Of a stretch of 9,383 nt of DNA, positions 1 through 5,482 are shown piece after piece. The notes beneath the pieces were generated by a model. That model worked only from the letters and a program-made list of their open reading frames with translations. It was not told where the DNA came from and made no database searches. The DNA comes from an uncultured Eubacteriales bacterium (GTDB taxonomy: Bacteria; Bacillota; Clostridia; Christensenellales; CAG-917), in the NCBI GenBank assembly GCA_900547975.1, contig URIX01000056.1, positions 1 through 9,383 on the forward strand. Reading direction: 5' to 3'. A program made the translations under genes and the position numbers. Numbering within the stretch: the stretch's first letter is position 1; the number at the start of each line of letters is the position of its first letter.

Positions 1-65
1 AGGGGGAACGGCGATAGGGAAAACACCTGAGGAAAGGGGAAATTTTAATTTGAGTTTTAGATGAC

Positions 66-101
66 AAAAAACGCCCCTCTCATATTGTTGAGAAGGGCGT
101 T
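66..101 (-). terminator. Probable rho-independent terminator downstream of pckA
   Basis: On the minus strand a 7-bp stem (AACGCCC with GGGCGTT, plus-strand 70-76 and 95-101) is extended, after one C/A mismatch, by five more pairs (78-82 with 89-93) around a 6-nt loop. It runs straight into a T6 tract (plus-strand A run 66-71). It lies about 270 nt past the pckA stop with no gene between, so it most likely ends the pckA transcript after the structured region at 102-372. The same hairpin carries the conserved TGACNNAGTTATTCGC box on its 5' side as read on the minus strand. Confidence 0.75.
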
Positions 102-116
102 GACGCAGTTATTCGC
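101..116 (-). repeat. Conserved box, copy A (TGACGCAGTTATTCGC on plus strand)
   Basis: This 16-nt segment matches the boxes at 336-351 and 2871-2886 at 14 of 16 positions; only positions 5 and 6 vary. In each case it directly abuts the base of a strong hairpin. Here the hairpin is the pckA terminator and lacks the inner forked stem seen in the other copies. On the minus strand the box reads GCGAATAACTGCGTCA and precedes the hairpin. Confidence 0.7.
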
Positions 117-123
117 GCAACAT

Positions 124-140
124 CTCAGTTGAACTAAATA
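124..140 (+). repeat. Left arm of a perfect 17-bp inverted repeat; right arm covers the pckA stop
   Basis: The 17 nt CTCAGTTGAACTAAATA at 124-140 are the exact reverse complement of 370-386, which hold the last three sense codons and the stop codon of pckA plus three following bases. In a leftward transcript through pckA the two arms could form a 17-bp helix closing a 229-nt domain that contains modules C and D. Alternatively this is an inverted duplication of the pckA 3' end. The match stops abruptly at both ends. Confidence 0.85.
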
Positions 141-227
141 GATGTATAACGCGAAAGAGGCACCCAAACGGCAACCCTAATTTACTAATCGTAAATGAGT
201 TGTCGGGCGGCTGTTTTTATCACATCT
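140..227 (-). ncRNA. Structured repeat module D (3' UTR element downstream of pckA)
   Basis: Plus-strand layout: an AGATGT/ACATCT outer pairing (140-145 with 222-227), the tract GATGTATAACGCGAAAG, a weak stem (159-165 with 205-211, one mismatch), then CAAC/GTTG (172-175 with 199-202) and ATTTAC/GTAAAT (180-185 with 191-196) separated by an asymmetric internal loop, CCTA opposite GA. The inner stem and internal loop are identical to module B at 2825-2855 apart from the 5-nt terminal loop. The strand is inferred from its position after the minus-strand gene pckA. Function unknown. Confidence 0.55.
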
Positions 228-257
228 TTTACCAACATAATAAAACCGCGATATTGA

Positions 258-360
258 GATGAAGAACGCGAAAGGCACGGCTTGAATCAAAACCCAGTGT
301 ACATAGGCGTACACGATTTTGAGGCAAACCGTGCCTGACAAAGTTATTCGCTCAATAGCG
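258..360 (-). ncRNA. Structured repeat module C, immediately 3' of pckA
   Basis: Plus-strand layout: GATGAAGAACGCGAAA (258-273), stem GGCACGG/CCGTGCC (274-280 with 329-335), symmetric 6-nt junctions, then TCAAAA/TTTTGA (287-292 with 317-322) and GTGTAC/GTACAC (297-302 with 309-314). These two inner helices are separated by the internal loop CCCA opposite GA. The box TGACAAAGTTATTCGC follows (336-351), then a tiny CGCT-CAAT-AGCG hairpin (349-360). The flanking GCGAA (268-272) can also pair with TTCGC (347-351). Compared with B and D the inner helices differ in sequence but keep pairing, while the internal loop is kept. That is covariation typical of RNA. It begins 12 nt past the pckA stop codon. 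Confidence 0.6.
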
Positions 361-372
361 CGGTTGAAATAT

Positions 373-1980
373 TTAGTTCAACTGAGGGCCGGCGGGTACC
401 AAAGCCTTGCCGTGCTCATTCCCCTCATACTTCGCAAAGTTCTTGATGAAGCGGCTTGCAAGATCTTCCGCTTTCTTGTTCCACTCGTTGACGTCGGCGT
501 AAGTGTCGCGAGGATCGAGAATCTCGGTTGCAACGCCGTTGAGAGAGGTCGGAACTTCAAAGTTGAAGTACGGGATGGTCTTTGTGGGTGCTTTTTCGAT
601 GTCGCCGTTTAGGATTGCGTCGATTATGCCACGCGTATCTTTGATGGAAATACGTTTGCCCGTGCCGTTCCAACCGGTGTTGACGAGGTACGCTTTCGCA
701 CCGCTCTTTTGCATCTTTTTGACAAGTTCCTCTGCATACTTGGTGGGATGCAATTCGAGGAAGGCTTGACCGAAGCAAGCGGAGAAAGTGGGCGTAGGCT
801 CGGTGATGCCGCGCTCTGTACCTGCAAGTTTTGCGGTGAATCCCGAAAGGAAGTAGTATTGAGTTTGTTCGGGCGTAAGAACGGATACAGGCGGCAACAC
901 GCCGAATGCGTCTGCGGACAAGAAGATGACGTTCTTTGCGGCAGGTGCTGCGGAAACGGGGCGCACGATGTTCTTGATGTGGTCGATAGGATAGGAAACG
1001 CGGGTGTTTTCGGTTACGCTCTTATCTGCGAAATCGATTTTGCCATCCTCGTCCAAAGTGACGTTTTCAAGCAATGCGTTGCGTTTGATTGCGTTGTAGA
1101 TGTCGGGTTCGGAATCCTTGTCGAGGTTGATGACCTTTGCATAGCAACCGCCCTCGAAGTTGAACACGCCGTTGTCGTCCCAGCCGTGCTCGTCGTCGCC
1201 GATGAGAAGACGTTTGGGGTCGGTGGAAAGAGTGGTTTTGCCCGTGCCGGAAAGTCCGAAGAAGATTGCGGTGTTTTTGCCTCCCATATCGGTGTTTGCC
1301 GAGCAGTGCATAGACGCAATACCTTTGAGGGGCAAATAGTAGTTCATCATAGAGAACATACCCTTCTTCATTTCACCGCCGTACCAAGTGTTGATGATGA
1401 CTTGCTCGCGGCTTGTGATGTTGAACACGACTGCGGTTTCGGAATTAAGACCGAGTTCCTTGTAGTTTTCCACTTTCGCCTTGGAAGCGTTATAAACGAC
1501 AAAGTCGGGCTCGAAGTTTTCAAGTTCTTCTTTGGTCGGCTTGATGAACATATTTTTGACAAAGTGCGCTTGCCAAGCAACCTCGACGATGAAACGGATT
1601 GCCATACGCGTATCTTTGTTTGCGCCGCAGAATGCGTCTACAACAAACAATCTCTTGTTTGAAAGTTCCTTGACGGCGATGTCTTTGACTGCTTTCCACG
1701 CTTCTTGCGACGCGGGGTGATTGTCGTTCTTATACTCGTCGGAAGTCCACCATACCGTGTCTTTGGAATTGTCGTCAACGACGATAAATTTGTCTTTGGG
1801 CGAGCGACCCGTGTAAACGCCGGTCATAACGTTGACTGCGCCGAGTTCGCTGACTTGTCCTTTTTCATAGCCTGTGAGAGAGGGATTTGTTTCCTCTTCA
1901 AAAAGCATCTCGTAGGACGGATTGTAGACCACTTCGGTAGTGCCGGTGATACCGTACTTTGTCAAGTCGATGTTTTTCAT
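373..1980 (-). CDS. pckA: Phosphoenolpyruvate carboxykinase (ATP)
   Basis: This cytosolic enzyme interconverts oxaloacetate plus ATP with PEP, CO2 and ADP. It serves gluconeogenesis or, in many anaerobes, works in reverse as a CO2-fixing, ATP-yielding step. The 535-aa length is typical of the ATP-dependent family. Visible motifs: GRSPKDKF with the substrate-binding Arg59; Tyr200 and Lys205/206 in TWYGGEMKKGM; His225 in MHCSAN; the P-loop GLSGTGKTT (242-250); the metal-binding acidic motif GDDEHGW (261-267); Arg327 in ENTRVSYP; and the adenine-region stretch TGWNGTGKRISIKDTRG. The ATG at 1980 is preceded by AAAAGAGG with 7-nt spacing. The gene is monocistronic: a leader with hairpin upstream and the structured modules C, D and terminator A downstream. 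It appears intact, and identification is near certain from the motifs. Confidence 0.98.
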   Translation of the reverse strand: MKNIDLTKYGITGTTEVVYNPSYEMLFEEETNPSLTGYEKGQVSELGAVNVMTGVYTGRSPKDKFIVVDDNSKDTVWWTSDEYKNDNHPASQEAWKAVKDIAVKELSNKRLFVVDAFCGANKDTRMAIRFIVEVAWQAHFVKNMFIKPTKEELENFEPDFVVYNASKAKVENYKELGLNSETAVVFNITSREQVIINTWYGGEMKKGMFSMMNYYLPLKGIASMHCSANTDMGGKNTAIFFGLSGTGKTTLSTDPKRLLIGDDEHGWDDNGVFNFEGGCYAKVINLDKDSEPDIYNAIKRNALLENVTLDEDGKIDFADKSVTENTRVSYPIDHIKNIVRPVSAAPAAKNVIFLSADAFGVLPPVSVLTPEQTQYYFLSGFTAKLAGTERGITEPTPTFSACFGQAFLELHPTKYAEELVKKMQKSGAKAYLVNTGWNGTGKRISIKDTRGIIDAILNGDIEKAPTKTIPYFNFEVPTSLNGVATEILDPRDTYADVNEWNKKAEDLASRFIKNFAKYEGNEHGKALVPAGPQLN

Positions 1981-2010
1981 AACATACCTCTTTTATTAAT
2001 AAAAATTTTC

Positions 2011-2041
2011 GTTCCGATTGCGGAACATATTTCGTATTATA
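2011..2041 (-). promoter_or_regulatory. Candidate pckA -10 element and 5'-leader hairpin
   Basis: On the minus strand a perfect TATAAT (plus 2036-2041) lies 55 nt upstream of the pckA ATG. Seven to ten nt beyond it the predicted transcript would begin with a 6-bp hairpin, GTTCCG-ATTG-CGGAAC (2011-2026). A 5'-terminal hairpin of this kind often protects mRNA. No good -35 is present at 16-18 bp (the site reads GGGCTA), so activator dependence is possible. A second TATAAT lies at 2081-2086, also without a clear -35. Confidence 0.4.
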
Positions 2042-2099
2042 CGGGCGAAAAGGCGATATAGCCCATTCACCCCTATTATCATTATACATCAATTTGTCC

Positions 2100-2497
2100 C
2101 AAAAAAAAGTAAAATTTTATCAATATATCAAATTAATTTGTTTTTAATGCTTTTACCGCAAATTTGAAATCATTATCAGGGTGTAGATTTATTGCTTTAC
2201 AAGAGTTTGACGGTGTGTACTCTAAAATTACATATCACCCCTTCCCTTCGGGCTTTCCCCTATTGCTCAAACTTGCATCATTTTTCTGCAAGATTGCACA
2301 TCGTTCGCAAGATGGGAAGTCGGCACTCACATAGATAGGTATCGTTCTCTCATTATGCCACTCGTTCACGGGCGAAAAAAATCCACACTCACCCGTTCAC
2401 TTGTACTATTCGTCAAGTTCGGCGCTCATAGGCTCGCCGCCGCTGCGGCTCGTGTTCCGTCTGCGAATAGATACATTCCGTTTATAAGTACACCTTG
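2100..2497. other. Gene-free AT-rich spacer between pckA and the dehydratase operon
   Basis: No open reading frame with a ribosome binding site or recognisable product is visible on either strand. The stretch contains scattered short CG-rich motifs (CGTTCAC occurs twice, near 2366 and 2394) and the repeat at 2433-2469. Its base composition is patchy, with an AT-rich left half and a right half with GC islands, which suggests decayed intergenic or mobile DNA. I see no other feature in it. Confidence 0.5.
2433..2469 (+). repeat. Dispersed repeat, copy 1 (inverted copy at 9337-9372)
   Basis: The segment beginning CTCGCCGCC and ending GTTCCGTCTGCGAATA matches the reverse complement of 9337-9372 at nearly all positions. 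The differences are one base missing, one substitution in the middle and one T/C difference. CGCTC also lies just to the left of both copies. Such a match, 7 kb apart and outside genes, points to a genome-wide interspersed repeat. Confidence 0.7.
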
Positions 2498-2603
2498 AAT
2501 AAGTTTTCGTTAAAAGTCCGCTCTGCAAGTTCGCGGACGGCGGTTTTTATCTCATCTACAAATTGTCAAATTCAGTGTATAAATATGCTGCAAATAAGTT
2601 TTC
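2498..2603 (+). repeat. Short direct repeats AATAAGTTTTC, each followed by a hairpin
   Basis: AATAAGTTTTC occurs at 2498-2508 and again at 2593-2603, each followed within about 10 nt by a GC-rich stem-loop (2516-2538 and 2608-2665). In addition, the tract GTTTTTATCTCATCT near 2543-2557 resembles GTTTTTATCACATCT at 213-227 beside module D. Parts of the module family therefore recur here in diverged form. Confidence 0.5.
2512..2548 (-). terminator. Terminator-like hairpin, possibly bidirectional; candidate end of dehydratase operon transcript
   Basis: GTCCGC (2516-2521) pairs perfectly with GCGGAC (2533-2538) around an 11-nt loop. On the minus strand the stem is followed by TTTTAAC. On the plus strand GGCGG and then T5 (2544-2548) follow. 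Because only minus-strand genes lie upstream (the dehydratase operon, ending at 2898), the likeliest use is to end that operon's long 3' UTR. The short minus-strand U tract makes this a moderate call. Confidence 0.45.
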
Positions 2604-2607
2604 ATTT

Positions 2608-2776
2608 AACCGCTTGCGTGCAACGCACGCACCCACCAAGCAGATAATCTTGCGAAACTGCGGTTTGATTATTTATCCGTCTTGTTTTGATAGCAAAGAG
2701 TTTCTGCGCGGTAGTAGCGCAATAAATCTATCAAGGCAAATGTTTATACGCAAACCTGCGTGTCAACATTGCCTTG
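2608..2776 (-). ncRNA. Run of nested hairpins, probable structured 3' UTR of the dehydratase operon
   Basis: Three consecutive stem systems fill this stretch. AACCGC/GCGGTT (2608-2613 with 2660-2665) encloses a GCGTG/CACGC hairpin. TTGATAG/CTATCAA (2687-2693 with 2728-2734) encloses TGCGC/GCGCA (2705-2709 with 2717-2721). A 12-bp stem with one bulged A (2732-2744 with 2765-2776) encloses ACGCA/TGCGT (2748-2752 with 2757-2761). The last two share CAA and could be alternatives. Every stem is broken by small internal loops, as in folded RNAs rather than simple terminators. Strand and function are inferred. Confidence 0.45.
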
Positions 2777-2793
2777 AAAACGATTTTTGCGCC

Positions 2794-2895
2794 GATGAAG
2801 AACAAGGAAACACCCCTCTGATAGCAACCCTAATTTACAAAGCGTAAATGAGTTGATAGCAGAGGGGTGTTGACACAGTTATTCGCTGTTTAGCG
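2794..2895 (-). ncRNA. Structured repeat module B, immediately 3' of the dehydratase operon
   Basis: Plus-strand layout: GATGAAGAAC (2794-2803), a perfect 12-bp outer stem (2809-2820 with 2860-2871), matching ATAG junctions, CAAC/GTTG (2825-2828 with 2852-2855) and ATTTAC/GTAAAT (2833-2838 with 2844-2849) split by the CCTA/GA internal loop. Then come the box TGACACAGTTATTCGC (2871-2886) and the mini-hairpin CGCT-GTTT-AGCG (2884-2895). On the minus strand it begins 2 nt past the stop of the 66-aa gene and ends in TTTCCTTGTTCTTC, so it could also act as a weak terminator. It shares box, inner loop and flank with module C behind pckA. Confidence 0.65.
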
Positions 2896-2897
2896 CA

Positions 2898-3098
2898 TTA
2901 TAATTTGTGGGTGCGTTCCATATGGTCATAATGCCCCTTCATCTTCTTGTAAAACCAGTAAACGAACTTCATATCGAGGTTGAACCAGTAGACGGTGAAC
3001 GTGAGAAGGAAGAATACGAGCAACAATGCGGCGATACTTCCGACGACGATACCTGCGATTGCTCCGCCGCTCAATGCGGACAATGTGGTTGTAATCAT
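2898..3098 (-). CDS. Small single-pass membrane protein, last gene of the dehydratase operon
   Basis: 66 aa. I do not recognise a family. Residues about 11-38 form one strong hydrophobic segment that opens with a small-residue, Gly-zipper-like stretch (GGAIAGIVVGS). An aromatic belt (VYWFNLDMKFVYWFYKK) and a basic, His-containing tail follow. By the positive-inside rule the C-terminus is cytosolic. The ATG at 3098 has a strong AAGGGGG site 6 nt upstream that overlaps the activator's stop codon; the gap between the genes is only 11 nt, so translation is probably coupled. Its place suggests a membrane anchor or partner for the dehydratase or activator, but nothing in the sequence proves this. 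It is real by ribosome binding site, composition and operon position. Confidence 0.75.
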   Translation of the reverse strand: MITTTLSALSGGAIAGIVVGSIAALLLVFFLLTFTVYWFNLDMKFVYWFYKKMKGHYDHMERTHKL

Positions 3099-3109
3099 AT
3101 TATGCCCCC

Positions 3110-3910
3110 TTATGCTTGTGCCAAGCCTTTTTGTCTTGCATACTCTGCCGCTCCGAGCGCGCCCATAAGTTGCGGGTCGATCGGAAGGTCGATCACCTTG
3201 ATCTTAAGCACTTGCTCGATTGCTTGTTTGAGTCCGTCGTTCTTTGCGCAGCCGCCCGAAAGCGTTATGCTGTCCGTTGCGCCCGCTTTCTTTGCCATTA
3301 CGAAACATCTCTTTGCAACCGACATCTCGATGCCTGCCGCGATTTCGTCCATAGGTTTGCCCTCGCCAACGAGAGAGATAACTTCGGATTCGGCAAAAAC
3401 GGTGCATTGCGCGGAAATGGGGATTACGTTCTTCGCTTTGAGTGAGAGTTTGGAAAAGTCGCTGAGCGACATTTCAAACGAACGCGCCATTGCCTCGAAG
3501 AAACGTCCCGTACCTGCGGCGCATTTGTCGTTCATTGCAAAGTTCTTGACCGTGCCGTCCGTGTCGATTGCAATGCCCTTGATGTCTTGTCCGCCGATGT
3601 CGATGATTGCCTTTACGCTCGGGTCTGTGATATGTACGCCCATTGCGTGGCAGGAAATTTCGGAAATGTTTTCGTCTGCCGTTGCAACCTTGTTTCTGCC
3701 GTAACCCGTACCTACGAGGTAGGTGAGGTTTTTGACGTCGCCTTTAAGTTCGGGAACTTGCGACACGACGTCGCTCATAGCGGCTTCCGCAGAGAGCGCG
3801 GCGTTGATTTTGCTCTTGATAGTTGTATTTGCGAGGACTTTGCCGTTCTCGTCCATAATGACTGCTTTCGTGTAGGTTGAACCTACGTCGCATCCGCCAA
3901 AATATTTCAT
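3110..3910 (-). CDS. hgdC: 2-hydroxyacyl-CoA dehydratase activator (HgdC/BcrA-BadF ATPase family)
   Basis: 266-aa ASKHA-fold ATPase. The family's homodimer carries one shared [4Fe-4S] cluster and couples ATP hydrolysis to transfer of one low-potential electron to the dehydratase. Visible: phosphate-1 loop GCDVGSTYTKAV (6-17), GTGYGRNKV (67-75), phosphate-2 DIGGQDIK (104-111), and the two cluster cysteines expected per subunit, Cys130 in NDKCAAGTGRFFE and Cys169 in ISAQCTVFAESE. The adenosine motif LSGGCAKNDG is at 217-226. Length is usual for the family (about 260). The ATG at 3910 is chosen because the protein then begins at the family's N-terminus and AAAGGAG lies just upstream; an extension to 3973 would overlap the previous gene. 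It sits 19 nt after the alpha-like subunit. Family assignment is firm; the substrate of its partner is unknown. Confidence 0.95.
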   Translation of the reverse strand: MKYFGGCDVGSTYTKAVIMDENGKVLANTTIKSKINAALSAEAAMSDVVSQVPELKGDVKNLTYLVGTGYGRNKVATADENISEISCHAMGVHITDPSVKAIIDIGGQDIKGIAIDTDGTVKNFAMNDKCAAGTGRFFEAMARSFEMSLSDFSKLSLKAKNVIPISAQCTVFAESEVISLVGEGKPMDEIAAGIEMSVAKRCFVMAKKAGATDSITLSGGCAKNDGLKQAIEQVLKIKVIDLPIDPQLMGALGAAEYARQKGLAQA

Positions 3911-3929
3911 AATTCTTTTCTCCTTTTTA

Positions 3930-5474
3930 TTACCACGCTTCGGAATCGTCGAAGTCGAGCAAACTCTCGTCAATCGGCTTTTCTTGCAAAACGGTCGTCA
4001 TATACTTGTTGACTTGTTCGCGCATATCTCTACGAGATATGGTTCTGCTGTCCATAAGATCTTGTTGCACCCAAATGAAGTTGTAGCCCTTCTCTCTTGC
4101 CTGATCGTCGAAGATACCGACGAGTCCGTCCATACCCTTGCAGGAAATCTGGTCGTACATAATGATAGTGTCGACGTTGTATTCTTCCGCAACGCGCCAG
4201 CACTCGTTGAGAACGTTTGCGTAACCGCCTTTTGTGTGGGTACGCATAGTCGCGCGCTGGTAGGTCTTTGCGAGGTCTTCGAGAGCGTGTTCGTGCGTGT
4301 CGGTGCGGAATTTTAGGTAGGAAATCATAGTTTCCATATCCATAACGACGTTGATACCCCAGCAATTTTCAAGCCAGTTTGCAAACGACGTATAGTAGTT
4401 TGCGGGGCAACTCCACACGATTGCGCGGTGGCGCATTTCCTTGCTCGCTTTGGTCTTTTTGGCATACGCTTTTTCCATAATCTTGTTGACTTTTTTGTCG
4501 ACTTTTAGGAAGCGTTTGTCGTAACCGCCCGAAAGGTGATAGTAGTAGAGTCTGTACAGCCAGAACGTCGCGCCCGTCATTTGCGGATATTGCGTTTTGT
4601 TGACGTCCCATTTTTTGAGTTCGTAATCGAGTTGCTTGTTGTAACTTTCAAGCGCGGCGATGAACGTATCCCAGTTCCACTTCTCGCCCGTTTGCTCCTC
4701 GACGAATTTGATCATATCCTTGATTTCGTCGACGGCGTATTTTTGCACGTCCTCGCCCTTGTATCTCAAAGGCACGTTGTAAACGTGAGTGGGAAGTTTG
4801 AAGTATCTGTCTTGGAAGGTTGTCGTCATAATCGAGCCGTCGCAAGGCATATTGCAGGTGATCATACACTTGCCGAGTTTGGGATAATCGTCTTCGACGC
4901 ATACGCCTGCTTCCGCGCTCGGAAGCGGACAAACGTCGGCAGGTACGCCGAAACTCTCGATTGCGTCGAGATAAGGCGGCACTATGAGTTGGTCCACCAT
5001 ACTCGAAAGGAATATGGGCATCGTTTGCATAGGATACATTTTGAGGTTGGGAAAACCTGCGATAAACTCTGCGGGGATAAGTTCGTCCACGCAAACGAGT
5101 TTTTTGCTCTTTTTGTTCTTGGGGAACATCTTTTCGTCCGCCTCGAACGCGGTGAGAATGAGTCCCGTCGCGTGCTTGACTATCATATTGAAATGAAGAT
5201 GCGTCATCAGAAGTTGCGGTCCGCGCAAGCCTTCGGTGTGCCTATCCACGAACGCAGGCGTGGAAAGGTAGGTTGCCATCCAGCGATAACGCCAAAGTCC
5301 TTTGACGACCGCAATCGGGTTTTTGAGAACCATAACCACCATATCTTTCCAAGTGACGAGCCAACGCCAGTAGTCGACGAGAGTGTCTTTGAATCCGCGC
5401 CACTCGCGATGTTTGAGAAGTCCGGTTTTATCTTCGTGCAGATTTTTGTATCCGCCGTATTTTTTCTTTTTCAT
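3930..5474 (-). CDS. 2-hydroxyacyl-CoA dehydratase, alpha-like (larger) subunit
   Basis: 514 aa from the ATG at 5474. This is an HGD-D superfamily subunit of the radical dehydratase that receives an electron from the HgdC-type activator. The dehydratase core starts after an unusual, basic and Trp-rich N-terminal extension of about 90 residues. Candidate cluster ligands are Cys128 (VCVDELIPAEFIAG, matching the family's C-x-x-x-P-E pattern), Cys207/Cys211 (CNMPCDG) and Cys445 (DQISCKGMDG). The C-terminal QDLMDSRTISRRDMREQVNKYM agrees with the family's closing helix. It is larger than classic HgdA (about 477 aa). A GTG at 5486 overlaps the upstream stop, but GAGGTGG just before 5474 fits better as the ribosome binding site. 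The 8-nt gap to the beta-like gene implies coupling. Possible substrates include 2-hydroxyglutaryl-, lactoyl- or aromatic lactoyl-CoA. Confidence 0.88.
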   Translation of the reverse strand: MKKKKYGGYKNLHEDKTGLLKHREWRGFKDTLVDYWRWLVTWKDMVVMVLKNPIAVVKGLWRYRWMATYLSTPAFVDRHTEGLRGPQLLMTHLHFNMIVKHATGLILTAFEADEKMFPKNKKSKKLVCVDELIPAEFIAGFPNLKMYPMQTMPIFLSSMVDQLIVPPYLDAIESFGVPADVCPLPSAEAGVCVEDDYPKLGKCMITCNMPCDGSIMTTTFQDRYFKLPTHVYNVPLRYKGEDVQKYAVDEIKDMIKFVEEQTGEKWNWDTFIAALESYNKQLDYELKKWDVNKTQYPQMTGATFWLYRLYYYHLSGGYDKRFLKVDKKVNKIMEKAYAKKTKASKEMRHRAIVWSCPANYYTSFANWLENCWGINVVMDMETMISYLKFRTDTHEHALEDLAKTYQRATMRTHTKGGYANVLNECWRVAEEYNVDTIIMYDQISCKGMDGLVGIFDDQAREKGYNFIWVQQDLMDSRTISRRDMREQVNKYMTTVLQEKPIDESLLDFDDSEAW

Positions 5475-5482
5475 ATTCCACC

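Noticed and set aside
709..1662. Long plus-strand reading frame (317 aa) opposite pckA, and similar frames at 4536-5501 and 5498-6736
   Set aside because: They lie wholly antisense to genes with clear family motifs, have no ribosome binding sites or recognisable domains, and follow from codon bias of the true strand.
2563..2847. Plus-strand 94-aa reading frame in the intergenic region
   Set aside because: No ribosome binding site; it runs through several perfect stem-loops and module B, and the translation has no domain-like pattern.
101..2886. CRISPR array
   Set aside because: The repeated boxes are irregularly spaced by up to 2.5 kb, sit at the base of hairpins and have no spacers of uniform length; no cas genes are present.
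2794..2895. Integron attC site or hammerhead-type ribozyme as an explanation for modules B and C
   Set aside because: The ends do not fit the RYYYAAC/GTTRRRY core of attC. GATGAAG and GAAA motifs are present, but the three-stem hammerhead core and cleavage site are not.
3910..3973. Upstream start at 3973 for the activator
   Set aside because: It adds 21 residues not seen in the family and overlaps the alpha-like gene, whereas 3910 has an AAAGGAG site and begins at the normal ASKHA N-terminus.
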